DNA of 64,000 bases from Parus major (lineage: Eukaryota > Chordata > Aves > Passeriformes > Paridae). Below the pieces are notes generated by a model that worked only from the letters and a program-made list of their open reading frames with translations, made no database searches and had not been told where the DNA came from. This document shows, one piece after another, positions 13,720 through 27,161 of the stretch. Position numbers and translations under genes: made by a program. The DNA is taken from NCBI RefSeq assembly GCF_001522545.3, contig NC_031799.1, positions 30,065,565-30,129,564 of the forward strand, given 5' to 3'. Within the stretch, counting starts at the first letter, position 1. Every line of letters begins with the position of its first letter.

Positions 13720-14480
13720 NNNNNNNNNNNNNNNNNNNNNNNNNNNNNNNNNNNNNNNNNNNNNNNNNNNNNNNNNNNNNNNNNNNNNNNNNNNNNNNNN
13801 NNNNNNNNNNNNNNNNNNNNNNNNNNNNNNNNNNNNNNNNNNNNNNNNNNNNNNNNNNNNNNNNNNNNNNNNNNNNNNNNNNNNNNNNNNNNNNNNNNNN
13901 NNNNNNNNNNNNNNNNNNNNNNNNNNNNNNNNNNNNNNNNNNNNNNNNNNNNNNNNNNNNNNNNNNNNNNNNNNNNNNNNNNNNNNNNNNNNNNNNNNNN
14001 NNNNNNNNNNNNNNNNNNNNNNNNNNNNNNNNNNNNNNNNNNNNNNNNNNNNNNNNNNNNNNNNNNNNNNNNNNNNNNNNNNNNNNNNNNNNNNNNNNNN
14101 NNNNNNNNNNNNNNNNNNNNNNNNNNNNNNNNNNNNNNNNNNNNNNNNNNNNNNNNNNNNNNNNNNNNNNNNNNNNNNNNNNNNNNNNNNNNNNNNNNNN
14201 NNNNNNNNNNNNNNNNNNNNNNNNNNNNNNNNNNNNNNNNNNNNNNNNNNNNNNNNNNNNNNNNNNNNNNNNNNNNNNNNNNNNNNNNNNNNNNNNNNNN
14301 NNNNNNNNNNNNNNNNNNNNNNNNNNNNNNNNNNNNNNNNNNNNNNNNNNNNNNNNNNNNNNNNNNNNNNNNNNNNNNNNNNNNNNNNNNNNNNNNNNNN
14401 NNNNNNNNNNNNNNNNNNNNNNNNNNNNNNNNNNNNNNNNNNNNNNNNNNNNNNNNNNNNNNNNNNNNNNNNNNNNNNNN
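13720..14480. other. Assembly gap (761 N)
   Basis: An unbroken run of N. Its left edge is a TTCCC array and its right edge is inside LURAP1L exon 1, 35 bases before the splice donor. From the known structure of LURAP1L (first coding exon roughly 100 codons in mammals, GC-rich, with poly-Gly/Ser stretches) the gap is expected to hold the 5' UTR, the start codon and most of exon 1. Open frames that appear to run across the N block are artefacts. Confidence 0.98.
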
Positions 14481-14515
14481 TGGAGACGAAACTTCAGCTG
14501 CTGAGGCAGGAGATG
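14481..14515 (+). CDS. LURAP1L: LURAP1L exon 1, 3' end only (partial)
   Basis: The last 35 bases of coding exon 1: two bases completing a codon, then E-T-K-L-Q-L-L-R-Q-E-M, ending at 14515 just before a consensus GTGAGT donor. In vertebrate LURAP1L the first coding exon ends with L-E-T-K-L-x-L-L-R-Q-E-M, and the next exon opens with V-N-L-R-A-T-D, exactly what is found at 33424. The intron is phase 0. This segment is the start of the leucine-rich, probably coiled-coil region that gives the family its name. The start codon and roughly the first 90-100 residues are hidden in the preceding gap. Adjacent bases are strongly GC- and CpG-rich. Confidence 0.93.
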
Positions 14516-14790
14516 GTGAGTAGCCGGCGGCGGCCGCAGCCCTTCCGCAGCGCCGCGGCCCGGGACGGGGACTGCGCCCCGCCGCGGGAAGGAGGTGCTG
14601 CCTGCCCCCGGGAGAGCTCATCCCCCGGGCGGCAGCGAGGGCTCTGCTCCCGGCCGGGAGAACACGAGGCCGCTTGTCCGTGCGGCGTAGAGCGAGGGAC
14701 TTGTCGGCTCTTTTCCTCCCAGCGGGGCAGTTCGCCAGGGACTCGTAGTTGGCTTCTGTTCCTGTCAGCTCGCTAGGAGTACTGAAAGCT
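14516..14790. promoter_or_regulatory. CpG island, downstream part (LURAP1L first exon/intron)
   Basis: GC content and CpG density are far above the rest of the window, with GCGGCGGCCGC near 14526, CGCCGCGGCCCGGGACGGGG near 14551 and many further CG dinucleotides until about 14790. Beyond that the sequence returns to AT-rich. It directly follows the exon 1 donor, so the island probably spans the promoter, exon 1 and the start of intron 1, with most of it inside the gap. This is the usual arrangement for a broadly expressed vertebrate gene. Confidence 0.85.
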
Positions 14791-15734
14791 GGAGTACCAA
14801 TAAACGAAATAATGCACTACTTTCCCGATGTTGTAACTGCATTTTCTGCATTGCACCTGTTTCCTGCTCGTGACTAACACCTAAAGACGCACAGGATATT
14901 TTCGGGCTGGAAATTTTGCCTGGAGTTCAGGGGCTTGATTGCAGGACTTTAATCTACAGAGACTTAATTAGTTCCAAACAGGCTGCAGATGATGCAGAGT
15001 AATTCTTGAAAAAACAACTACTTATACTTTGGTTGAATGGTATATTTTCTTTTGCCTGTGGTTTGTGATGGGACCATGCTCTATGTAGTTCAGATACTCT
15101 AATACTTTAGTGCAGGTGTTTGTCCTACTTAGGATGTTCCCTGTATCATCACAGTAATCAAAATCATCTCAATAAATTTGTTTTGCCACAAAATGGTGCC
15201 ATAAAACTGGCTTAATTTTTTCTAAGACAAACCAAAAGGAAGCTCTTTGCGAGCAAGTGACCAAGTGATGAGTGAACACTCAGCACGCGTGATCTTGACA
15301 ATGCAGGGCACCTCAGATATGTGGGCATAGCTTCCACTTTTATTGGCGTGTAAGTGTTATGTGGGTCCCAAAAGACATTTTTTAGTAGCAGTTCTTTACA
15401 TTGCTCCTGCCCGTAAGCTTACCTGAAAATGGGATGAAATTTGATCAGGGTGGGATGGTGATTTTTCTGGCAACGTGTTGAGATAACTTCATGTAACAAT
15501 ATTGGAACTCAAACATTTACAGTAAATAATATTGTTCTGTGTGAATGAGTGCAGTTCCATGCCACAAGTTCCTCTGCAGTGCCACATACAGGTACATAGG
15601 TGTGTGGGTTTGTAAGGGGTTTTTAAAGAGTAAGCGTGCTGGGATATTCTAAGAATTAATAGCCAAGATGGTAATGTTAAACTTGAGATGAAACTCATAA
15701 ATTACACTTGCTGTTTTATGGTTTCATATTGTTT

Positions 15735-15783
15735 AAGAGATCTCCACAAATCAAACTATCAGTGTATTCTGTGGAGATCTTTT
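15735..15783. repeat. Inverted repeat (14-bp arms)
   Basis: Left arm AAGAGATCTCCACA (15735-15748) and right arm TGTGGAGATCTTTT (15770-15783) are complementary at 13 of 14 positions around a 21-base spacer. It would form a short stem in the pre-mRNA. No known element is recognised, and it may be a relic or chance. Confidence 0.6.
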
Positions 15784-15811
15784 AGCCACCTTTCAGACTA
15801 GACCAGGCCAA

Positions 15812-16084
15812 AGAAGAAAGCTGGAGAGAGGGACTTTTGACAACAGCACAGAGTGACAGGATGAGGGGGAACAGCTTTAATCTGGAAGAGGATAGATTCT
15901 GAGATGTTGGGAAGGAGTTGTTTACTCAGAGGGTAAGAAACAGGTTGCCCAGAGACATTGTGGATGCCTTTGTGTTGTCATTTGGAAAGTGTCACCTCCC
16001 ATGGCAGGGAGGTTGGAGCTAGATGGTCTTTAATGAGATGGTCTCATTCATGTCCCTTCCAACTGAAGCTATTCTGTGATTTTA
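15812..16084 (+). mobile_element. CR1 LINE 3'-end fragment (about 270 bp)
   Basis: Good match to the last part of CR1: 'GAAAGCTGGAGAGAGGGACT', 'GGATGAGGGGGAACAGCTTT', 'AACAGGTTGCCCAGAGACAT', 'TGTGGATGCC', 'CCCATGGCAGGGAGGTTGGA', then 'TGTCCCTTCCAACTGAAGCT' and 'ATTCTGTGATTTTA' at the 3' end. Sense to LURAP1L, inside its intron. There is a short internal deletion between the 'TGTGGATGCC' and 'CATGGCAGGG' blocks. Open frames across it are relics. Confidence 0.9.
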
Positions 16085-19000
16085 AGGTAATGATCACTGG
16101 GAATTTCAGTTTTAATATTGAGTACCACATTGTTTATCTCATGCTTATTTTAATTTTAAACTTGCACAATTGTAGTACAATGATCTGCAGGTGGCTTATA
16201 ATGTATGGAATGTCAGACTGCGAAGGAAATAAGTAAGGCAGCCAGAGTTTTTGGCAGGACTGTTACATGTCAAGACAGCTAGGTCTATGAAGGGAGGGGG
16301 ACCTGAGTGAATTGTCCATATCACCTTTTCCTTTCAACTTGGTCTCTTTACTTACTTCACACTTGCAAATTTCATGTGACAGCCTTCCTTTTGCCTTTTC
16401 TTCCTTCCCCCATCCAGTTTGTCTCTTTTCTCTCCCTTCCCTAAGCATAAACATGTTTTAGTCCCAAAAGCCTTGACCTCTCCTGTTTTTCCTCACTTCA
16501 ATGACTGAGTGACTTTTCTTATCTGAACTAATTTCTCATGCTGTGTAAGAGGAATTCAGTTATAATCTTCTTCCCATCTGACTTCTGGTCTGTATGTGCC
16601 CATTAAACCACCAGTACAATGACTGGTGAAATATTAGTACCCTGTGTGTACATTTTTCATGCTGTCAGCTGTTTTTTGTAATCCAGAGTGTGAAAGTGAA
16701 TTACCTTCCTGGATTTTTTTTCTCTAGTCTCTGGAATTTTCAGGATTTTCCCCAACCCCAAGGGTTTCTTCAGCTTCTTAATCTGTCACTTTCACCTCTA
16801 CAGTTTTCTTAGTGGACATATTTTATAAATCTAAGGACAATATCGAGTGAAAATTGTGCTTCCTTTCTATGTTTGTCCTCTTTTTTACTGCATCTCATTT
16901 CTAAAATTGAGCCAAAACCTCTATTTTCTTATTTCACACCTCTTTCTAATGCATTTTTCTTTGGCATTGCTGCAAGGCATAGGAGGTCTTGGACATGTAG
17001 AAGAGTAGTCTGTAGATGCTGTGGTAGTCAGCATGCAGTGGAACAGACTAAAAGCTTAGAAAAGTAATTGTCATCCATTAAACTTCTTTTTTTGTAGTTG
17101 TACTGTGATGGCATAGTACATCCCACTCACTGGATTTTGAATAGACCTACCTTTGCTTTTTTTATTTGCTTGTTGTAGACTTGGGACAAACTTTCTGTAA
17201 ACACATAAAAGACAAGGTTATTCAGGTCCTTCTTTTATTTGGCTTGGAAATGCCGGTTTTGACTGTGAGCTACAGTAACTGACAAATAGGTGGGGTGTAT
17301 GTGGCAACTTGTCCATCTGCTGGGTGAAGCACTTGAGGCTTTTCCGTGCTCTTTAAGATTCTTTTGTTGTTCAAAAAGAGGTTATTTTTACCTCAAGCGT
17401 GATTTTACTAATGGTCACTGGGATCACACACAAAGCACACAGAGTCTCATTCTTGAACTACAGACCTGCTTGGTCAGGTTCACTTCCCTTTTCTTATCCT
17501 CCATTTTCCCATGAAGGCCATGGTGGAGACTACATTGGATCCTGAAAACCTTTGAGTTAAGAGGCCATAAATTAGAGGAGAAGCAAAATGTAATTGCCAG
17601 CATGAGTCAAAACACTGTGCTCTGGTCAAATTTGTGTGGAATGAATACTTCCCACTATCTGACCCTTGGTTCAGTATGAAATTTGTCACAGTGTTACTGT
17701 TAAGATCTTTCTTCCTGTGGTCTTATAGGTGGAATGTTCTCTTTGGGAATTGATGATAAACCTTTCTAGCTGCAGCCTTTTTTCTAGTGTACCATGGTCC
17801 TGAAGTCACCATTCAACACATAGCACCTTCACTGCAGTAAATAATCTGTGAGGCTCATTCTGCAGCATGAAATGATACTGCTTTAAAGCCTCATTTCTCT
17901 TTCACAAATTCTTGGGTTACTCAAAGGGAAATTTTCTTTAACACTCAAAGAAAAAGATTGGGTGGGTTTTTTTCCTTTTAATTCAAAGGTTTACAAAATC
18001 AGCTCTTTAATGTCCCTTTGCAGGCTAGAAATATAAATACAGTATAGCCTGCATTACATATAATAATAAAAAATGTTTTCCATAAAAATATTAAAGGCAG
18101 AAAAGATAAGCTGTGTCTTGGAGTTGAGGGGTGTATGGCAATGCTGGAACATCTAATGATATTTCTTCCAGTGAACACTGCTGAGAATCAAATTCTGTGA
18201 GTCTGAACATCCAAATGGTTATAAGTGAGTGCCGCAGTTTTTAGACTGAAGGATAAAGTAATTGAAGCAATCCCATTTTCAAGGAGCTGAGTATGCCAGA
18301 TTTAGGCTAAAGCCATTTGAGATAGAGGCATATTCCCGTGCTAACTCATTAGTTTTCTTCTTCTTTTTTCTTCTAGTTCAATTTTAGTATAACTATTTTT
18401 TAAAGGCAAGTAACATTGATCTGTTAGAAAATGAGACTGTAGTTAAGGCAAATGTGATCATTACAATGGCAGACCTTCTTAGTGTTTTCAATGGTTTGGT
18501 TTGTCTTGTTTTCTTCATGCTTTTTTAATTCGTTTTAGGGGGGTTTTTTTAACCATCCCTAGCACATAATGAAGGTTCAGGTTGAAGGGCAGAGCTGTTA
18601 AACCCTATTCTAGCAGTTCTAAAGAGTCTGATAAACTTCATATTTGCTTAGATTTATTAGATCCACAGTTGCAGGGGATCTACATTTATTAGTTTCTTTG
18701 AAGGACTGATTTAAAAAAAGTCTACAACTGTGACTTGAAATACCTCTTTTAACATATGCTGTAGGTACAGGCTGCTACATTCACTATTTTGTATGATAAC
18801 ATCAGTTGTCTTAACTGAAGCCAAGATCTGCAATGCAAAGCTGTGTATCAGATGCTGGTTTTTTATTAGATTAATTGTAATTTTTGCTTAAAAACTTGAC
18901 TGAAGATAAAATCTTAAATATAAAACTACTAGTGGCAAAGCCTCAAAAACTTCGCAGGAGAGTTTGATTAACCGTTGTTTCTTAATGAGGCATTACTCAG

Positions 19001-20234
19001 TGAATCTCTGAAATGAGGCTCTTAGACCTACAGAGAAGGCATACAGAAATAGAAATTAACTTATTTCCCCAAGTCCTCCTGAAGTTCACTGAGAAAGGAA
19101 TCCTGTACATTGTTAGCAAGTTCTCTCCTTACCCTCCAATCTGCATGATGTAGTAGAGGAGTTATTAATTTTTGCATGTAATGCAGATTAGGCAGTGATC
19201 ATAACAGTGACTCACGTTAAAACGGAGTTGTAGATTGATCCTTAGGGAAAATAAGTCTAATAAGGAAAAATTGCAGCTTAATTACAGTGCCAGAACTTTG
19301 CCATGTTTTCCATCTTTTCATATCATCTCTGGAAGGATGAGGTGACCAAGGTTATTTTAACTGATGCATATTTAAACATATGTTTTGACTGGCAAATCTC
19401 ACTTTGTGGCTGGCAGAAGGATTTGAATTGCGGAACATCTCGATGTTGTAGTCAGAGCTTATGTCTGTCTGTCTGTCCTTGCTCACCTATAGAAGCTGTT
19501 GAAGGGTTTTAGTCCTCAGGAAGTACAGATGAATATGTGGTTACATTATTAGATGCTGCATGGCCTATAGTCCATGAAATGTTGCTGGTACCTTAGGGAG
19601 CAGCATCAGTGTGAGATACTTCAGTACACATGTATCTGTCTGGTGTGAATCATCACAGCAGCTTCAGGGATACTACAGTCAAGACTTCCAGTTAGACTGC
19701 CCATGTACTGTGAGCCTTTTGCCAGCTTTTATTTCAGAGAATATGTATTATAATTTCATTATTCCTTCCTGGTTATTTTTTCAAGAATGGAAGAATCATT
19801 GAAGTTGATTTTTGAAGTCTGATTCCTGACAATTTGTAATGAAATGATATGAATACTAAACTACTTCTGCACAGAGTTGTACAGTTTATGATAACTTTTA
19901 GCAAATAGATTATTACCTTTTTGATGAAATCAGCATAACAGCATGGCTTTCATATTATAACCTGGGATGGAAGGGCTATTCCATAAAGTCACTTCAGAAA
20001 ACCATCTGATTTCACATTTCAAAGGAAAGGGAGTCTGGCTGACATTGTCAAGCGCCCTGTCCATCCTGAAAACCTCAGCCATGTAACTGGGGAGGATGTT
20101 GTCATCATTGATTGTCTTCACTGCAAAAAAAATGAGCTTGTATTTAGCTCTCCTGGTCCTCTTTGTATCAGCCCAAATTACTGGAATGCTGTGAGGGGAT
20201 ACTCCTATCCCCAAAACCTCCCTAGGGACAAAAG

Positions 20235-20315
20235 GCCTATTGCCTTAAGTCTTTCCTCTTACAGCAGATTTTCCAGCCCTTTGATCATTGTAATTTTGTG
20301 TGGATGCTTTCTTTT
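20235..20315 (-). mobile_element. Possible CR1 LINE fragment, antisense
   Basis: 'AGTCTTTCCTCTTACAGCAG', then 'ATTTTCCAGCCCTTTGATCA' and 'TTGTGTGGATGCTTTC' resemble the reverse complement of the CR1 block that precedes the 3' UTR (the CTTTCCTCAT and CCAGCCCTTTGATCATCTTTG region). The match is short, and flanking sequence down to about 19930 does not clearly continue it. It could be an old fragment or a chance resemblance. Confidence 0.35.
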
Positions 20316-22309
20316 ATGTGATTACTTATGACAACAACAATTTGAAACTACCTTTTGTATATGAGTAGAAAAAGCTTGAAATGCACAATGCCAAATACAT
20401 ATATTAAGTAGAGGTGATGGCCAACAAGTGCATTTCTACTCTTCAATACTTTCTTTTGCCTAACAGTAAATAGTAAAAGAAATAGAATGCATTCTCAATT
20501 AATGTTTTAAAGGTTACTAGATTATTTGTCTGTTCTCTATCCTCAAGGTCAAAACTTACTAAACTTTCCACAGTGGACATGTTTATTTTCCATGTGTTTA
20601 ATTTCTGTCCATGTCCTGGAAGGGGGGCTGGTTACTGGAATCTGAAGCAAATGAACATGAAGTTACAGGAGGAAAAAAGACAGGATCTGAGCTGTTGAAA
20701 AGCAATTGCATTTCAATTAAATGGAGTGTAATTTCTCTGATGGATTTAACTTGCTTTTATAAACATGGAAGTTATACTTACTGTATGTAAACAGTTCTAC
20801 AAGATGGTTCTCAGTTTAATGTTTGTAAATATGAAGAACTTCAGACAGTTACAGACAATCTCATAATAAAAGGGAAACATTTTTGTTGTTAAGACAGACT
20901 CACAGCCTTTGTTATCCAGCCTTACTCCTTTAAATGTGGCTTCTAATTATAAGCTTTTTCCCATGGTAGAAGAAATTGTGGTAAGCAGCTGGAAGCAGCC
21001 CTAATCTGGAGGGTGACCAAAATGAGTGACCAAAACACATCCAGAGGGTCTACAAGCCATCTTATATTACATCCTTGAAAGATACAAACAACACAGTTCA
21101 AGCTTTCAAGCTTTTTCAAATCTAGAAAGATACTGGGATGGTCATTTATTTCACAGGTCGCTTGTTCTTGTGGTTCAGTCCTTCTGGTGCCTGCCTGAAG
21201 ATGAGCGTGTAGAATAAAATGTGTCTGAGGATTCCCCTCTTTAAGTAGCTCTCAAAGAGGTTTCTCTTCTTCCATAAAAGAGGATAAGGAAGGACATTAG
21301 AGAGTATATATATGTCAGGTCTATAAGTATATAAAGTCAGCTATTCCATTTTTTCAGGATATGCAAACTCGCCTAGAGCTTCCATAAACATGGAGAATAG
21401 CATACTTGTACACCAGTGCAGCCCTGGCCTCAGCAATCCAGTCCTCATCTTTCTCCACCAAGCTAGCCTTTCTTAACACTTTCAGTTTGTCAAGAGAATG
21501 GAATGGCACATTTTATAATTAACATAATTAACTGTAAACACAAACTAGCTAAGCTTCAGGAGAAGTTACCGAATGTTTCATTCGTGTATTCATTCGTTCA
21601 TTCATGTGCTGTACAATAAACTCTCAATGCTGTATGGCCCTGCTGGGTGCAGCATCAGATGAAGTGAAAACATTTAGTGACTTTAAAACAATGGTAAATT
21701 GCTATTTAACTACTGGGAGTTTCAGATTCTATAAACACTTTACTGGCATAATTTGTGATTTTGTTCACTGTTGTTAGTTATCAGCTGCATTCATGACTCA
21801 AATGCTTCCAGAGGAAGATCCATTTTACTGCATTCTGGTTTGGCTATGAAACCTGCCCCTCCATAGGTACAGAAGGAAACACATCCAAGAACTATAGTGC
21901 AGTGAGTGTTTCCAAGCTCATGCATATTTACCCCAAGGTAGAAACAAAAATAGAGCAGCTTGGTTGCTTTGTATTTTTTTTTTCCCTCTCTGCCTACAGA
22001 ATTTCCATTTGTTTAAAGAGGTGTTGTATTTGAGGTAGTTGCACTGCTTTTGTTAGCTCAGACACTTGTTTATGAGATACAGCAAACATTGTACATGACT
22101 TTCTTAATATTCAGTTTAAAAGACTTTTTAATTTAAAAACTTCAGACTCAGACCTTGATCCTTCCAGTAATTATAAATGACTAGAAAAAAACAGTCCTGG
22201 CGCCAAGGAGGAAAATATGAAGCATTTCTGTGGAAAGACGAATAGTATCTGTATTGTTTAGCCACCTCTTTAGAAAACTAGTGAAAGTTATGTACATACC
22301 TGACCCCTA

Positions 22310-22830
22310 GTCAGCCCTGGTAAGGCTATCTCTGGCGTGCTGTTTGGGGATCCATTTTGGGCTTTCCAGTTTAAGACAAGGAATTACTGGAGAGCTGGTC
22401 CAGCTTAGGGCTATAAAGATGACTAGGGATATGGAATATCATCTCTCTTAGGAGGAAAGGCTGAAGGAACTGGCCCAAGTTAGCCTGGAGACTGCTGTAC
22501 AGGGATCTTTTCACTGTGTACAAATATCTTAAGGGTGGCTGTCAAGAAGATGGGACCAGACTCTCTTTAGTGGGCACAGTGAGAAGACAAGGGGCAATGA
22601 GAACCAACTGAAATACATGAGGTTCCATCCAAATAAGAAAAGCTTATTTATTTGAGGGTGTCTGGAAGCCAGAACAAGCTACAAGCTTTCTGGTTGTGTA
22701 GTCTGCCTATCTGGAAATTTTTAAAACTTGCCTGGACTCAGTCCTGTTCAATTTGCCGTAGCAGTGATGTGGGACTAGATCTTCAGAGGTCCTTTCCAAC
22801 CCCAGCTCTTCTGTGCTTCTCTGATTCTGA
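22310..22830 (+). mobile_element. CR1 LINE 3' fragment (about 520 bp)
   Basis: Follows CR1 order over about 520 bp: 'AGGGCTATAAAGATGACTAG' near 22408, 'CTCTCTTAGGAGGAAAGGCT' then 'GAAGGAACTGGCC' near 22443, 'GTTAGCCTGGAGA' near 22479, 'CACAGTGAGAAGACAAGGGG' with 'CAATGAGAACCAACTGAAAT' near 22575, then the tail 'GGACTAGATCTTCAGAGGTC', 'CTTTCCAACCCCAGCTCTTC' and 'TGATTCTGA'. Sense to LURAP1L. Frames are broken, and the short open frame at 22652-22888 is a relic. Confidence 0.88.
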
Positions 22831-24969
22831 ATATCTAGTGTTCTTCCTGGAGCAGGAGATTAGTATGTACCTTTATAGGAGTGCCTAGGAAAGGCCTGTT
22901 TGAAAGGGTGGAGTTTGGCCACTACTAGTACAGACCATTTTCTTTGTTAGACAAAGGCAAATGGTGCATGTTTAGAGCAAAGTGTTTAATAATAAAATAG
23001 TGGCAATGTAGGGGGTTAATGTTGGTTTTAGTGTTGAGGAATCCTTTCCAGGGGCAGGAAGGTTTTCTGACTAATGGGATTTAGATGGGTCTGCACAAAA
23101 ACATGACAACTTGGAGAAGGAAGTCATTCAAGGAGACATTGTAAACTTTAGACTATTTTTCTGGTCTTCTCAAAACTATACAGCTATGAGAGGAGCAAAT
23201 ATGAAGCAGAACAATATATTTTACAGGACTTTTCCTATTCTGTGACTTCAGCTGCATTTTGCCTTCACAGGGCTATTTCAACCACTGTGAATGTTAATGG
23301 CTTGTCCACATGTCTTGGCACAATTGTGCAGTGCAATGAAGTATTTTTTATTTCAAGTGGTGTTGTATGGCAGGGTTCTAATGTTACAGGTTTGTAGGAG
23401 AAAACTGTAACTCCTGCTACAGCAGAGAGAGAAGAAAGCCTCTTTCCAAGAGAAGAGCAATACTACTAGCATACCAAAGCGACAGTGGTGTTCTTCAGGG
23501 TCCTGTGGAATTTACATCGTTCTTTGTTAGCACCTGCCACTGGTTGCTGTGACAGAGGCAGGGGAGTGAAGGCACAGTTGCTGTTTTCCCCATAGCCAGA
23601 TGAGGTACCCTTCTGTGATGGTAACTTCATAAAGCTATTTAAGCATTCACCAGTGCAGAGCATCAGTCCACCCATTTCAGACAAGAAAGAAAATGCAACC
23701 AAAGAAACACTATGGTCTTTAATATTTTGTAATTTCTCTCCTTCATTTTTATTAATTTGTACTCTGATGAAGTTTAATGACAAAATTACTTCAGAAGAGC
23801 TGTTGCCAGCCCTTTTCAAATACTTCTAAGAAGACATCTCTAGTCCGAATCTGCTGTGTTTTCCTTGACTAGTTCTTTTCATTTAATCAGGTTACCCTTG
23901 ATTATTCACAAAGGCCATATTTGTCTTTCCCTTGCCAGGTTTTGCAAATCCTGCGCCTTATTTTTGCTCCCCATCTAGCTTAGTAGCTAGGAAAAGAAAT
24001 GGGAAATGTAAGCAATGACCTTGATTCCTTCTAAAGTTACTCATCCATCTGATAACTGCATTGATAGCTATGATTAATATTCTTGGCTGAATTAGAATCA
24101 CACCAAAATGCCCCAGTGCTCTTCTGTATAGAAATACTTGCTGAGAACAGGTTTGAGTATAAAAAGAGGAATATGACGAGCTAGAGTGGTGTAGGAGAAG
24201 CTGAGGACTGCACTATATGGTGTGGATAATAGTTATTGGTCAGAGAAGGGAACAAATAACATGGAAATAAAATGTTGCCTAGAGTACCTTGGTTTTGCCT
24301 TGAAGTTGACAGTTCATGACTTAATACTTTTACTACCTTCTCATATCCTTGCCTGGAAGCATAGGATGTGTCTTTATTTAATTGTTAATATACATTGATA
24401 ATCACACCTTGTGACTTCCAGAATGAACAGCTGAGGCATGTTCTGTGGGATACAAAGGAGTCTGTGGTGTTTTGAGCCAAAAAGGGCTCAAAAGTTGCAG
24501 CTGGTGTAGTTCTCAACAGCCTGCTCGCTGGCCAATTGCTGTATTTCAGCTTGCTAGAAGTGTTTTTGTGTGAAAGACTCAAAATAGCCACCTTGATGTT
24601 ATCTGAAAGACCTCAGATTTGCTAGTGCTTCCAGACTGTGTAGGGACCATAACAAAACTTAAACAAAACTCCTTATTTTTAAGAGACTAATTTTTTTTCA
24701 AACATAACGCTCATTATGTTTCAATAGGGGAAAAACACCACTGATCAGCAAATCAGTTTCTAGGACTACTAAATAATTTTCAGCAGCACATATAATACCA
24801 AAGCTGTCTTGAAGTTATTTTTTATTCTTACCCAGATAAACCTTCAGTAAATAGGACTGCAGGTTGCCTTTACTAGAGATTTGATTGTTAGATTAAAAAT
24901 ATGCTTTCAGTAGGATATACCCCATCTCCAGGAAAACAGAATTGTTTCAAACTAAATCCATTTTGAATT

Positions 24970-25016
24970 CTGGAGAGATTTAGACAAAGATTTTTTTTTT
25001 TTTAAATTCTCTCCAG
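24970..25016. repeat. Inverted repeat around an oligo-T run
   Basis: CTGGAGAGATTTA (24970-24982) pairs with TAAATTCTCTCCAG (25003-25016) with one unpaired base. The loop holds the T run. It would be a short intronic stem; no known element is recognised. Confidence 0.55.
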
Positions 25017-27161
25017 TGGTATTCTGAAAGCAGACTTGAATTTCAAGAGATTCCAGATTTCTCCCCAGTATTACTGTTGTTGTATCTCAGTTGTGATTTT
25101 ACAAAATGAGTTGGGTGTTTTGATGAGTGTTTTTTTTGAGGGTTGTTGTTGGGTTTTTTGGCTGGGTATTTTTTACATTTTAAAATGTTTCCAAACTTTA
25201 CTGTTATCTCTATAAAGGTAATATTTTCAAACTTTGAATATACCTGTAAGCAAACACCATTATCTTTTTCTTTTTTTTTTTTTTTAAGTTATATGCTTTT
25301 GAGTATACTTCCATAATGCCAGTATTGTTATTCATTTTGAAGGGATGAACAGGTATGAAGTGGTTATTATATTTTTTCATTTTTTTTGTGTAGTGTTTCT
25401 AAGACTATGTTTTGGTCAAGACAAACATAAATGAGGCAGAGAGTGATATCCAGTGGCAAAAAAAAACCCAAAAAAACATTGGATATGTTCTTTTGCCCCA
25501 GTGCTGTTTCGGGTTGGTCAGAAGACACATGCAGTCCTGAATTGTGGCTGGTGTCCAGAACAGTTTATAATGATGCTGTGATCGTCCATCTGCTGTAACA
25601 CTTTCTGACACTCACAGCCAAATGTTGTAGCTTCATATTGACCTGAATGTTTGCAGTGGAGTTATCTTGTCTGTCAGCATATGTGGGTCCATATTATGGA
25701 TTGTTCTGGACATGTTCACCTTTGTCATAGTAGATACATTTCTAAGGTCAGATGATGATTTTTATGACAGTAGTACGAGTCATGGAATGGAATGGAAGCA
25801 TTCAATAAAACTTTCCAGCAGCATTAGAAGTTTTTCCTCCTTGCAAATCCCTATTTTGTCACTGCACCCTTTCATGTTAATTCAACTAAACTTTAAAAGA
25901 GTCAGGATTTTCCTTTTATATTTTTCATCCTTCTGAGACTGGATGTTTCTCTCTTTGAATTCTGTGGTACTTATATTTATTTAAAGAGCTTATTTAACAT
26001 TTGTTTTACTTGGACAAGAGGTGAGGAAATAAGAACCTAAAAAGTAAATAACTTTTCTTTTTCCCTCTTCTTGCTCTCATTTGTAAATTATATTTTTTTA
26101 TGACAATTATTGCCATATCTGTGTAGGAGATACTTAAATAGTTTCTTCCTTTTCACAATCAAATAAAGAGATGGCCAAAACACTAAAACAAACAAAAATA
26201 TACTTTCCCCCCTGGGAATTTCTTATTACATTCAAGCCATTTAGGCATACAAGATACCTCAAACAGTATAATGTTAAAAGAAAAAATGTATCCTACTGAT
26301 CAAATGATTCATCCTAATCACTGATATTTTATTATCAATGGTGTTAATGCACTTGGCAGGCCCACACATACTCCCCAGACAAGGACTATGCATATTTCAA
26401 GGCAGCGAAAAAAGGCCATGAGATTCACTTTTTCTGCCCCCCACCCCCCACAGATAATATGACTAAACAATTGCTCAACCTGGTGGTATGTATTTTCCTG
26501 TCGAGCATAAGGGAAACAATTAGTATACATAAAATTAAAATATTAAAATAGGGTGTTAAAAGAGAAATTTAAATTGCCAGAATGGTAATTTCCTGTATCA
26601 GATGATAACCATATTAGCATAATATTTTGTTCATGTATTTGCAAGAAATGTCCTTGAAGCCTGCTCATTGAGTTATTTAATTTCATTGCCTACTGAACTA
26701 ACTTGCTGTCTCATGAAGTTGCTCTGCTTCCTAATTATTTTGGTGTGTTCTCCTGCATTATTCCAGTGGTGGCTCAGACCTGATCTGCCCACTTCCTTGA
26801 TTTAGCTAATGGGTTGGTCAGTTCTCCTTACAATAAAATCCTTTTGTGGAATCACAAGGTCTGTCTTTGTCCTAGTTAAAAGTCACTGTTACCAAAGCTG
26901 TGTTACATGACTCCCAAATTTTACAGATGGACCTCTGGAAATATTTACTTCAAGGACATGGTGAAGGATTGCAGTGGAAATGCAGGAACTGCAGCAGGAC
27001 AGTAACTAGGCTAGAGCCTCTGTTTAAAGTAGCACAGGGTGCAGACTACTCACTTTTATGAGCAGCTGGGAGTTCAGCGATTGTAATGAATGCTACCTAT
27101 AATATCTGATATATGAGGGTTTTAACAATTACAGAGTCTTCAAGGGATGCAAGAGTATAAA

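Noticed and set aside
13571..14776. 401-codon open frame on + across the gap, and a 313-codon one on -
   Set aside because: Both owe their length to the 761 Ns. The + frame does contain the true exon 1 end, but it then reads through the GTGAGT donor into the intron.
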